From: Microbacterium neungamense
GTDB lineage: Bacteria > Actinomycetota > Actinomycetes > Actinomycetales > Microbacteriaceae
Reading direction: 5' to 3'
Assembly (NCBI RefSeq): GCF_024971095.1
Contig: NZ_CP069717.1
Span: forward strand, 1,116,001 to 1,180,000
DNA length: 64,000 bases
How positions within the stretch are numbered: the stretch's first letter is position 1; each line of letters starts with the position of its first letter. Positions 7,917-14,736 of this stretch are shown one piece after another. Under the pieces are notes generated by a model that ran no database searches, had not been told where the DNA came from, and was given only the letters and a program-made list of their open reading frames with translations. The translations under genes were made by a program, and so were the position numbers.

Positions 7917-8230
7917 GGTGACCGTGATCCTCTCCACTGGGTTGACGTCACTGCTGGCGTCGACCCGGGAATGGTCACTTCGAGGCAGGCCTGTAATGGG
8001 CCACGACCGCCGTGAACGGTCGGGCAAGCTTCTGATCAAGCCATCGGAGTGGGCAGGGTCGGCGCCGGCACCCACCCGGCCGGACAGATCCTGGGAAAGG
8101 CACCCCGCCGAAGCGGGAGGCCAGGCGATTCAAGAGTCACGACCAGACGGAGCACCAGCACCCACCCTGCCAGCCGACCCCAGGCCAGCCACTTCAGAGA
8201 CTTACAGGCGCTTCAGACTTCGTCGAACGC
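7917..8230 (-). ncRNA. Candidate IS110 bridge-RNA region (left-end non-coding)
   Basis: About 300 bases upstream of the IS110 recombinase hold no convincing gene. In IS110-group elements this non-coding left end encodes the bridge RNA, whose internal loops specify target and donor DNA. The stretch is rich in partly complementary blocks, for example GAGTGGGCAGGGTCGGC near 8047 against CACCCTGCCAGCCGAC near 8162. I did not fold it and cannot place loops or ends; the element's left boundary is only estimated, by the change in sequence character before the next gene. Confidence 0.3.
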
Positions 8231-8292
8231 AGGAGCGGGAGCTATGTCCGCGGTTGCTGACAGAATGTGCAGGAGATCGATCTGGAGGAAGC

Positions 8293-9462
8293 ATGGAGCC
8301 TGAAGAAGCTGTCGTTGTTCCGCTCGTGCCCATGAGCGCAGAGCCGAGCACCGAGGCGATGCTCCGCATGCTGCTCAACCGGGAAGCGCTACTTATCACG
8401 CGCCCGGTGGCCCCGACCAAGAGCACGGCGTCGGGCATGGTGGCACCGACCACGGGTGCGTTCGCTAAGGCGATCGGGCAGGCCGTCGGGCAGATCAATC
8501 GCGCGGCATCTGCTGGCGAGGGGCTCTATCGGGTCGTGCTGCCGACGGGCGCGGCTGCCCGAGACCTCGTGCCTGCGGTCGGCGGTGGATTCCGGGGCAT
8601 GGTTCGTGCCGCTGGATCGACAAAGATCGCGGGGCACGCGCGCCTCGTCCCGGCCGCAGCGGCGGGTACTGGCGCCACCGTGGCTGCTGGTCCGCTGATC
8701 GCGACCGTGGGCCTTGCAATGGCCGCTGAGATGCTCGCGCAGCACCAGATGAACATGAAGCTCGACGCAATCAAGAACGCGGTTGCGGGAGTACAGCTGC
8801 ACCTCGATAAGCAGGAGCGCTCGGTGCTGACGACGGCTGAGAAGCAGGCGCGGAAGGTCGCTGGCTATCTGCTCGACCAGGCGACGCTTCCGGCTCTCAA
8901 CACCGCGAACCACGCGTTCGGAGAGCTCGACTCCCTTACCAACTCCTACATCGAGCGGCTCGACGGCTGGCTGGAGATCGCGGCGAAGCATGCAGACGCC
9001 GACCGCGTCTACGGCCCCGACCTGATGAAGTCGCTCGTCAGCAATCGTGAGAACCCGATCCAGGAGTTCGAGCGGATGGTCGGGCAGACGTACCAAGCCC
9101 TCGCGCTCCGAGCACGCGTGGTCGTTCTGGAGAAGATCGCGGCGGAGTTCTCGAACCCTGATCGTTCGCTGCCGCACGTCGAGAACGTCCTTCGGGCGGA
9201 ACTGTCTGGCCTGGCCGAGCGGCAGTCACAGTTGGTGGGGCTGCTCGACGATCTCAGCACGCTGCGACTGGATGCGAGCAAGGTCCCGGTGTCGTTCGCG
9301 GGCAAGGGCACGCTGAACGCACGCACGAGCTTCGCTCGGCTTGCGCGGGCGCTGCACTCTGCTCCCAGCGGCCTCCCTCTCTTCACGGAGTCCGACCAAA
9401 CCGTGCTGGAGCTGGCACCGTCTGCACAGGGGTTGTCGGTCCTCGAGCCAGCTGCGGCCTAA
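8293..9462 (+). CDS. Uncharacterised protein, hydrophobic Gly/Ala helix plus coiled coil
   Basis: 389 residues from the ATG at 8293 (GGAGGA 3 bases before it). I do not recognise the family. Residues ~1-40 are acidic/hydrophobic. Residues ~50-118 are glycine-rich. Residues ~119-148 form a strongly hydrophobic Ala/Gly helix (AAAAGTGATVAAGPLIATVG). From 150 the protein is helical with heptad-like charged stretches (MNMKLDAIKNAVAGVQLHLD, then EKQARKVAGYLLDQ), to a C-terminal globular part. One membrane-inserting helix followed by a coiled coil is a layout seen in membrane-disrupting effectors, but no motif proves that. A zinc-ribbon gene starts 28 bases after its stop, and both lie among toxin-antitoxin and nucleotidyltransferase relics. 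Confidence 0.7.
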   Translation: MEPEEAVVVPLVPMSAEPSTEAMLRMLLNREALLITRPVAPTKSTASGMVAPTTGAFAKAIGQAVGQINRAASAGEGLYRVVLPTGAAARDLVPAVGGGFRGMVRAAGSTKIAGHARLVPAAAAGTGATVAAGPLIATVGLAMAAEMLAQHQMNMKLDAIKNAVAGVQLHLDKQERSVLTTAEKQARKVAGYLLDQATLPALNTANHAFGELDSLTNSYIERLDGWLEIAAKHADADRVYGPDLMKSLVSNRENPIQEFERMVGQTYQALALRARVVVLEKIAAEFSNPDRSLPHVENVLRAELSGLAERQSQLVGLLDDLSTLRLDASKVPVSFAGKGTLNARTSFARLARALHSAPSGLPLFTESDQTVLELAPSAQGLSVLEPAAA

Positions 9463-9490
9463 CTAGTTCGCGCGAGGGCTTGCGCTGGCA

Positions 9491-9655
9491 GTGAACGATC
9501 TCGACTTCGGCGCACGGCCGCGTTGCCCCGACTGCAACGTCGTGATGCGCCCGGTCGATGGCGGCGACCGCTGTCCGGAGTGCGGTCACTTCGACCCGCA
9601 TCTCGCCGTAGAGCGACCCGCCGACTTCGACGGACCAAGCATTGCCGGCTGGTGA
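9491..9655 (+). CDS. 54-residue zinc-ribbon protein
   Basis: GTG start 28 bases after the stop of the 389-residue gene. Two CxxC knuckles, Cys12-x2-Cys15 (RCPDCNVV) and Cys28-x2-Cys31 (RCPECGHF), make a compact treble-clef/zinc-ribbon domain, with an acidic C-terminal tail. Such ribbons bind nucleic acid or act as adaptor subunits. The close spacing suggests it is co-transcribed with the upstream gene. It has no other recognisable domain, and its function is unknown. Confidence rests on the perfect double knuckle and the tight spacing rather than on a known homologue. Confidence 0.6.
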   Translation: MNDLDFGARPRCPDCNVVMRPVDGGDRCPECGHFDPHLAVERPADFDGPSIAGW

Positions 9656-9708
9656 GGCCGGGAGGCGACGTGAGCTGCTTAGCAAGCATGACTTGACTTA
9701 TTGCGCTC

Positions 9709-9941
9709 ATGCTTCCGGGCGCATATATGTATGGCTCTCGAAACAGAATCATATCCCATTTTCAAGGCTTCACCATTGTGGAGCTACTGATCGTCATCGT
9801 CGTTATCGCGATCCTTGCGGTGGTTACCATTGTCTCCTACAACGGCATTCAACAGCGCGCGATCAATTCGGCCATAAGTAACGCGGCCAGTCAGGCGATG
9901 AGACTCACTCAGCTGTACGTGGCACGCGAGTCGAGATACCC
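9709..9941 (+). pseudogene. Type IV prepilin-like protein, 3' end lost
   Basis: The class III signal is textbook: a short leader ends in HFQG, cleaved before F in GFTIVELLIVIVVIAILAVV, with Glu at +5 of the mature protein and a ~20-residue hydrophobic helix. The mature chain continues SYNGIQQRAINSAISNAASQ and reaches ESRYP before the ISL3 terminal repeat begins, so the C-terminal globular domain is missing. In-frame reading through the IS gives a spurious end at 10011. Two starts are possible (9709 and 9727, both ATG). No prepilin peptidase or assembly ATPase is in the window, and the local base composition is less GC-rich than the chromosome. Confidence 0.75.
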
Positions 9942-9965
9942 GGCTCTTCACGAACGAGGGTGTAG
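9942..9965 (+). repeat. ISL3 left terminal inverted repeat
   Basis: 24 bases beginning GGCTCTTCACGAACGAGG and ending GTAG, an exact reverse complement of 11344-11367. It overlaps the last codons of the transposase. Confidence 0.95.
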
Positions 9966-11255
9966 CGCGGGTCTGAACCCTCCGGGTTCGAGCAGCGACC
10001 GAGCGATGTAGTGGGTGAGGTTGCGGAAGCCGAGGGCGGAGCCGCGGAGGTGTTCGAGCCGCCCGTTGATGGCCTCGGTCGGGCCGTTGCTGGTGCCGGG
10101 GCGGTCGAAGAACGCGAGGATGTCGCCCGCCCGCTGCTTCATGGTCCGGCCGAGCTTGCGGACCTCGACGAGCGCCGCGGGAACGCCGCTGCTGATCGCA
10201 GCGATCACCTCCTGCATCATCGCCTTCGCTTTCTTCTTGTCGGGCTCCCGGTAGGCCGCGACGATGCGCTGGTAGATGCCCCAGGTCGCCTCGACCTCGA
10301 CGTGCTCCTCGCTCGCGAACACTGCGTCCAGGCGTGCCCGCTGCCGGTCGGTGAGCAGGCTCGCCCCGGTGTGCAGGGTGCGGCGGGCTTTGTAGAGCGG
10401 GTCGCCCTTGAGCCCGCGGTGACCGGTGGTGTCTTGCTGGACCCGACGCCGGCAGACATCCAGCGCGTCGCCGGCGAGGCGGACCACGTGGAACGGGTCC
10501 ATGACGGGGACGGCGTCGGGGAGTTCCGCGGCGGCAGCGGTCTTGAACCCGGCGAAGCCGTCCATCGCGACCACCTCGATCCGCTTCGCCCAGTCCGCAG
10601 GGCGGGCGGCGAGCCACTGCTTGAACACCGCCTTGGAGCGGCCCTCGACCATGTCCAGCAGCCTCGCCGGCCCGGTCTTGTTCCTCGCGGGCGTGAGGTC
10701 GATGATCACGGTGACGTACTTGTCGCCCAGCCTCGTGTGTCGCCAGACGTGCTCGTCGACACCGATCGTGGTGACCCCGTCGAACCGGGCGGGGTCGTCG
10801 ATCAGGCGCCGCTTGCCTTCCGCGAGGACGGCGGCGTTCGCGGCACTCCAGGACACCCCGAGACCTGCGGCGACGCGGGTGACGGTGAGGTGGTCGATGA
10901 CGATGCCCCGCAGCGCCCACTCCAGGCCGCCGCGGGAGATCTTCGCACGCGGCGCCGCTGCCCGCGTCATGTCCTGCCGCCACGTGCGCCGGCAGTGTCC
11001 GCACCGGTACCGGCGCACCCGCACCAGCAGGGTCATCGGCCGGTGCCCGAACGGCTCGTGCGCCAGTCGACGCGTGACCGTGCCCCGCGGCACGCCCTCG
11101 ACACCGCACTTCCGACACCACGGGTCGTCCTCGACGACGCGGCATTCGATCGCGGCCCGATCCGGCTCGATCAGCTGGCCGACGGCGACGAGGCCGAGCT
11201 CGTCGAGGCGGCAGAACGTGGTCAGGTCAGGGGTCGCGAAAGTAGGGTGGAGCAC
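9948..11255 (-). CDS. ISL3-family transposase
   Basis: 435 residues, full family length. The N-terminal zinc finger (CRVVEDDPWCRKCGV ... RYRCGHCRRTW) binds the terminal repeats. An HTH precedes the DDE domain: first Asp in TTIGVDEHVW, second in VVAMDGFAGF / AVPVMDPFHVVRL, and Glu in the GTSNGPTEAINGRLEHLR block near the C-terminus. All catalytic blocks are intact and no frameshift is seen, so this is the one element in the island likely to be still mobile. It lies wholly inside the two 24-bp terminal repeats, its stop codon only 6 bases inside the left end. Confidence 0.92.
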   Translation of the reverse strand: MLHPTFATPDLTTFCRLDELGLVAVGQLIEPDRAAIECRVVEDDPWCRKCGVEGVPRGTVTRRLAHEPFGHRPMTLLVRVRRYRCGHCRRTWRQDMTRAAAPRAKISRGGLEWALRGIVIDHLTVTRVAAGLGVSWSAANAAVLAEGKRRLIDDPARFDGVTTIGVDEHVWRHTRLGDKYVTVIIDLTPARNKTGPARLLDMVEGRSKAVFKQWLAARPADWAKRIEVVAMDGFAGFKTAAAAELPDAVPVMDPFHVVRLAGDALDVCRRRVQQDTTGHRGLKGDPLYKARRTLHTGASLLTDRQRARLDAVFASEEHVEVEATWGIYQRIVAAYREPDKKKAKAMMQEVIAAISSGVPAALVEVRKLGRTMKQRAGDILAFFDRPGTSNGPTEAINGRLEHLRGSALGFRNLTHYIARSLLEPGGFRPALHPRS

Positions 11256-11343
11256 GTCGAGGTCTTTCGGGATGGCGAGCGTGAAGAACTTCCATCATCC
11301 GGGAGACCTCGACCCCTACCCGGCCACCGACGCGCACAACCGA

Positions 11344-11367
11344 CTACACCCTCGTTCGTGAAGAGCC
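11344..11367 (+). repeat. ISL3 right terminal inverted repeat
   Basis: 24 bases beginning CTACACCCTCGTTCGTG and ending GAGCC, an exact reverse complement of 9942-9965. Sequence immediately to the right belongs to the nucleotidyltransferase remnant. Confidence 0.95.
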
Positions 11368-11604
11368 GGATAAGTACTGGAATAATTCTCATGCGTTCAT
11401 CTACAGGATTCGCGACGCCTACAGTGGGACGCTGATCCAGCAGGTGGGCACGCGAGGGCAGGCAAATCGCGTCTTCTACAAGACAGGCGGGCATGTGGAC
11501 GTCGCACCCGTGTTCTCTCGTGGGGACGGCGTTTATCACCTGCCCGACGGTGCGGGGGGGTTGGATCCTCACGGCGCCCACGATTGCAAAAGAATGGTTC
11601 GTCC
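11368..11604 (+). pseudogene. Nucleotidyltransferase (CD-NTase-like) C-terminal remnant
   Basis: Directly after the ISL3 end the plus strand reads KYWNNSHAFIYRIRD, QANRVFYK, then TGGHVDVAPVF and VYHLPDGAGG. One base later in the G7 run at about 11557 it continues GGWILTAPTIAKEWF. The h-h-D/E-V-x-P-V-F strand followed by a P-D-x-x-G-G-W turn is how oligonucleotide-cyclase-type (SMODS/CD-NTase) and related minimal nucleotidyltransferases place their third catalytic acid. The N-terminal GS...DxD motif is missing, lost on the other side of the IS, and the G-run shifts the frame. CBASS enzymes belong to this fold, but with only ~75 residues I cannot separate them from other nucleotidyltransferases. 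Confidence 0.5.
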
Positions 11605-11975
11605 GCGCGCTCGCCTCCCGGCCGGACCCCGCCGTGCGCGCCGAGGCCTGGCGGGCGGCGTGGGAGGACCGATCGCTCAGCAACGACCACCTCGACGCCA
11701 CGATCGCCGGATTCCGCGCCGGCGGCCGGCGGGACCTGGTCGCAGGCTTCGACGAGGAGTACTTCCGCCGCATCCGCTCGGCCTGGGCGGAGCGCAGCAT
11801 CGAGATCGCGCAGCGGCTGGTGGTGGGCCTGTTCCCCGCCGGCGACACGCTCGATCCCGTGGACGCGTGGCTGGCGGAGAACGAGGACGCGCCCGCCGCC
11901 CTGCGCCGCCTCGTCCTCGAGCAGCGCGACCATCTCGCCCGCGACCTCCGCGTACGGGCGTCCCAGCCCGCCTGA
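11605..11975 (+). pseudogene. pepN: Aminopeptidase N, C-terminal remnant
   Basis: The last ~123 residues of actinobacterial PepN (ERAP1-like helical C-terminal domain): SNDHLDATIAGF, FDEEYFRRIRSAWAERSIEI and LRRLVLEQRDHLARDLRVRA are recognisable. The stop is the native one at 11973-11975. The catalytic gluzincin domain (GAMEN, HExxH) is absent, and the frame is joined upstream to the nucleotidyltransferase remnant, so no start codon of its own remains. This marks the edge of the accessory region: GC content and codon use become chromosome-like from here. A functional pepN must be elsewhere or has been lost. Confidence 0.7.
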
Positions 11976-12025
11976 CCGGATCCGGCCGGTGACCCGGGGC
12001 GATCGCCCGGTGTTCCCCGCCGGGG

Positions 12026-12916
12026 TCAGTGATCGGCCATGAGCTCGGCGGCGGTGCTCTCGCCCAGCGCACGGAACGCCGGCAGATCGTCGCTCGCGTG
12101 CAGCAGGATCGCGGCCAGGGCCGCGGCCCACGCGCGCGCCCGCGTCCAGGTGGCGGCGTCGTACCGGTCGCCGATCGCCGTCCGGAAGGCTCGCCGGCCG
12201 TCGGCGTCGAACGCGGGCCACATGCCGGCGAGGTCGTAGGCGGGATCGCCCGCGGTGACGTCGCCGAAGTCGATGATCGCCCGCAGCCAGCCGTCCTCGA
12301 CGAGCAGGTTCCCGGGATGCAGGTCGCCGTGGATCCACACCCGTTCCGTGGCCGCTGGTGCCGCGAGTCCGGCATCCCACGCAGCGCGGAGGAACTCGGC
12401 CACGCGACCCGGACCGATCCCGTCCAGTCGCGCGCGGATGGCGCCGTCGCGCCGCGCGAGCGGCACGCCCCGCACCGGGTTCGCGGGGGCATCCGCCGGT
12501 GCCGGCCGATGCAGATGCCGGAGCGCCCGCGCGAGCTGCGCCGCCCAGGCGGTCCGATCCGCGCGCGCCGTCTCGATCGCCGGCAGACCGGGCAGCCACG
12601 GCACGATGGACCAGTTCCACGGGTACCGGCCGTCCGGCGCGCCGACGAGCAGCGGCTCGGGAACGCGGACGCCCGTGGGCGCCAGCGCCCGGGCGAGGGC
12701 GGGCAGCGCCTGCTGCTCGTGCGCGATGAGCCGCGCGGCGGCCTGGCGGCGCGGCATCCGCACCGCCAGGTCCGCGCCCAGCCGCCACATGCTGTTGTCC
12801 CAGCCCTCGGCGGCACGCTGCAGCGGGAGCTCCGCAAGGTGCGGTGCGCTCCGCCGGAGCAGGCGGCGGACGTCCGCCTCGCCGACGGTGACCTCGGATG
12901 CCGGAGAGTCCGGCAT
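12026..12916 (-). CDS. Aminoglycoside phosphotransferase (APH) family kinase-like protein
   Basis: 296 residues of the APH/choline-kinase-like fold. The catalytic loop HGDLHPGN (196-203) contains the Asp base and the Asn Mg ligand, and IIDFGD (214-219) holds the DFG-like Mg-binding Asp, followed by the PAYDLAGMWPAF segment typical of this subgroup. The start ATG overlaps the stop of the upstream hydrolase gene (TGATG at 12914-12918). The substrate is not evident: members phosphorylate aminoglycosides, macrolides or small metabolites, and chromosomal actinobacterial copies are usually uncharacterised, so resistance should not be assumed. Confidence 0.85.
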   Translation of the reverse strand: MPDSPASEVTVGEADVRRLLRRSAPHLAELPLQRAAEGWDNSMWRLGADLAVRMPRRQAAARLIAHEQQALPALARALAPTGVRVPEPLLVGAPDGRYPWNWSIVPWLPGLPAIETARADRTAWAAQLARALRHLHRPAPADAPANPVRGVPLARRDGAIRARLDGIGPGRVAEFLRAAWDAGLAAPAATERVWIHGDLHPGNLLVEDGWLRAIIDFGDVTAGDPAYDLAGMWPAFDADGRRAFRTAIGDRYDAATWTRARAWAAALAAILLHASDDLPAFRALGESTAAELMADH

Positions 12917-13554
12917 CAGATGGTGAGGGAGTCGCCGGGCTCCAGCTCGAAGAACTCCCCGCCGCCCTGCTCGGTCGCCCACCGCAGGCGCTGCCGGTGC
13001 ATCTCCTTGCCGATCGCGGACAGCGTCATGTCGTGCGTGCCGAACGCCCGTCGCGGCCGGACGGCCAGGACGAAGTCCATGGCGTCGCCGATCCGCAGCC
13101 ACGGGGCGCCCAGGGGAGCGGCGAGCGTGCCCACCTCGACACCCTCGGGGACCGCGTAGGAGTCGCCGGGGTAGTACAGCTCGTCGTCGACGAGGACGCC
13201 GACGTTCGGGATGCGCGGCAGGCTGGAGTGGATGATCTGGTGCTCCCCGCCGAAGAACCGCAGCGTGAAGGGGCCGGCGGCGACGAGGTCGCCGGGGGAG
13301 ACGACGGTGATGGGGTGCTCCGCGGCGAGGTCGGCGACGCTCTGCGGCGCGAAGACCACCGCATCCGGCGCCTCGCGGAGCACGCGGTCGAGGTGCCCGG
13401 GTGTCCAGTGGTCCGGATGCTCGTGCGTGATCACCACCGCGGCCACGCCGCCGAGGTCGTCCAGGGGAGTGGTGAAGGACCCCGGGTCGATCAGCAGCAC
13501 ATCCCCGGCGCGTTCGATGCGGAGGGCGGCATGTTCGTACTTCGTGACGCGCAT
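12916..13554 (-). CDS. MBL-fold metal-dependent hydrolase
   Basis: 212 residues from the ATG at 13554 (MRVTKYEHAALRIERAG), chosen over an upstream in-frame ATG because the beta-lactamase fold begins at once. The metal signature is VITHEHPDHW (HxHxDH) near residue 54, with further ligands in GGEHQIIH, YPGDSY and the closing FGTHDM. The pattern resembles the UlaG-like / ComEC-unrelated small hydrolases of Actinobacteria; the substrate is unknown. It is the first gene of a two-gene unit with the phosphotransferase. Confidence 0.85.
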   Translation of the reverse strand: MRVTKYEHAALRIERAGDVLLIDPGSFTTPLDDLGGVAAVVITHEHPDHWTPGHLDRVLREAPDAVVFAPQSVADLAAEHPITVVSPGDLVAAGPFTLRFFGGEHQIIHSSLPRIPNVGVLVDDELYYPGDSYAVPEGVEVGTLAAPLGAPWLRIGDAMDFVLAVRPRRAFGTHDMTLSAIGKEMHRQRLRWATEQGGGEFFELEPGDSLTI

Positions 13555-13639
13555 GAGAGCAGTCAACCGCCGGCGGGGCATCCGGGCAACCCGTCATCCG
13601 GCGCGACACGCCCGTGATCGCGATGCGGCCCGGCTCGAT

Positions 13640-13669
13640 TTGGAGCGCGCCGAATCGTCATGTCATACT
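13640..13669 (+). promoter_or_regulatory. Probable promoter of tRNA-Glu
   Basis: TTGGAG (13640-13645) and CATACT (13664-13669) are separated by 18 bases, about 40 bases before the tRNA. This is a reasonable housekeeping-sigma match for a stable-RNA gene. Confidence 0.5.
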
Positions 13670-13707
13670 TGAACGGTTGCAAGGACGGCCTGAGAAATCG
13701 GCCGGAC

Positions 13708-13780
13708 GGCCCCATCGTATAGCGGCCTAGTACGCCGCCCTCTCACGGCGGTAACGCGGGTTCGAATCCCGCTGGGGTCA
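13708..13780 (+). tRNA. tRNA-Glu (anticodon CTC)
   Basis: A 73-base cloverleaf: acceptor GGCCCCA pairs with TGGGGTC (one G-U), T8-C9, a D arm with AGCGGCCTAGTA, the anticodon stem CCGCC/GGCGG around the loop CTCTCAC with anticodon CTC, and the T stem GCGGG/CCCGC around TTCGAAT. It decodes GAG, the main Glu codon in this GC-rich genome. The CCA end is not encoded. It is followed at once by a strong terminator, so it is a single-gene transcript. Its 3' half is not duplicated elsewhere in the window, so it shows no sign of having served as an integration site here. Confidence 0.97.
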
Positions 13781-13784
13781 CAAC

Positions 13785-13822
13785 ACGACGAAAGCCCTCG
13801 GATCTCCGAGGGCTTTCGTCGT
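13785..13822 (+). terminator. Rho-independent terminator of tRNA-Glu
   Basis: A perfect 18-bp stem (ACGACGAAAGCCCTCGGA and its complement) with a 2-base TC loop. It begins 4 bases after the tRNA and may also stop transcripts coming leftward from 13,850 if any run through. Confidence 0.85.
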
Positions 13823-13849
13823 TCCCGGCGCGGTGCTCATTCCCGCAGC

Positions 13850-14656
13850 TCAGCCCTTCCGCCATTCATCGTCCGGGAGATGCGATCCCGCCTGCGGTCC
13901 CATCTGCAGCATCCCGCCGTCGACCGTCCAGTTCGCGCCAGTGACGTAGCTGGCGCCGGGGGACGCCAGGAACGCGATGACGGCGGCCACCTCCTCCGGC
14001 TTGCCGGGGCGCCCGAGCGGCACACCGGGCCGGTGCGTCCGTTCGGCGTCCTCGGACTCCATCCTGTTGATCGGCGTCGCGATCTCGCCCGGGGCGACGG
14101 CGTTCGCTGTGATGCCGAACTGGCCGAGCTCCTGCGCCATCGTCTCGATCAGGCCGGACAGGCCGTGCTTGGCGGTCGTGTACGCGGTGAGCCCGATCCG
14201 CGGCTGATGCGCGTGCACGCTGGTGACGGCGACGATCCGCCCGCCGTGGCCGGCCTCGACCATGCGCCGGGCGGCGGCCTGCATGCCGACGAAGGCGCCG
14301 TCGAGGTTCAGCGCGAGGATGTCCCGCCACTCCTGCACCGTGGTCTCCAGGAACGGGTGCTGGGGGCTGCCGCCCGCGTTGTTCACGAAGACGTCCAGAC
14401 CGCCCAGCTCGTCGGCCAGCCGGTTCACCACCCCCGGCACCGTGTCGAGGTCGGTGGCGTCGAACCTCGTCACCACGGCCTTGCGGCCGCGCTCCCGCAC
14501 CCCGGCGGCGGTGCGCTGCGCGCCCTCCTCGTCGGAATGCCAGGTGATGCCGACGTCCATGCCGGCATCGGCGAGAGCGAGGGCGGTGGCGGCGCCGATG
14601 CCGGAGTCGGATGCGGTGACGATGGCCGTCCGCGGCCGGAAGTCGAGCGTGTCCAT
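13850..14656 (-). CDS. SDR family oxidoreductase
   Basis: 268 residues, classical SDR. The nucleotide motif is TASDSGIG (residues 14-21, with Ala in place of the first Gly, a common sub-variant), then NNAGGS, the catalytic Ser in VAVTSVHAHQP and YTTAK. The C-terminal SYVTGANWTVDGGM is the usual substrate-loop end. The substrate is unknown; the closest general type is 3-oxoacyl-ACP reductase/glucose-dehydrogenase-like. It is monocistronic, with its start 80 bases from the stop of the following minus-strand gene's neighbourhood and no shared operon partner seen. Confidence 0.85.
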   Translation of the reverse strand: MDTLDFRPRTAIVTASDSGIGAATALALADAGMDVGITWHSDEEGAQRTAAGVRERGRKAVVTRFDATDLDTVPGVVNRLADELGGLDVFVNNAGGSPQHPFLETTVQEWRDILALNLDGAFVGMQAAARRMVEAGHGGRIVAVTSVHAHQPRIGLTAYTTAKHGLSGLIETMAQELGQFGITANAVAPGEIATPINRMESEDAERTHRPGVPLGRPGKPEEVAAVIAFLASPGASYVTGANWTVDGGMLQMGPQAGSHLPDDEWRKG

Positions 14657-14736
14657 GCCCCGGACGCTAGCCCGCCGGTGCGCGGCGCGCCGAGGGGGTT
14701 TACATCACCGGCCGCGACGGCTATCCGCAGCGGGGG

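Larger units (their letters stand above)
9942..11367 (-). mobile_element. ISL3-family insertion sequence, 1,426 bp, complete
   Basis: Bounded by perfect 24-bp terminal inverted repeats (9942-9965 and 11344-11367), with a single intact transposase on the minus strand. ISL3 elements normally make an 8-bp target duplication; the flanking octamers here are AGATACCC on the left and GGATAAGT on the right, which do not match. The left flank is a pilin gene and the right flank a nucleotidyltransferase gene. The element therefore now bridges two unrelated sequences, as expected after an IS-mediated deletion or recombination between two copies. Confidence 0.9.

Noticed and set aside
10011..11435. Long plus-strand open frame over the ISL3 element
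   Set aside because: Antisense of the intact ISL3 transposase; high GC keeps all frames open.
13708..13780. tRNA-Glu as integration site of the island
   Set aside because: The 3' part of the tRNA is not repeated near the island, which ends 1.7 kb earlier at the pepN remnant.
13850..14656. SDR with a degenerate nucleotide-binding motif
   Set aside because: TASDSGIG is a known variant of TGxxxGIG in this family; all other catalytic residues are present.
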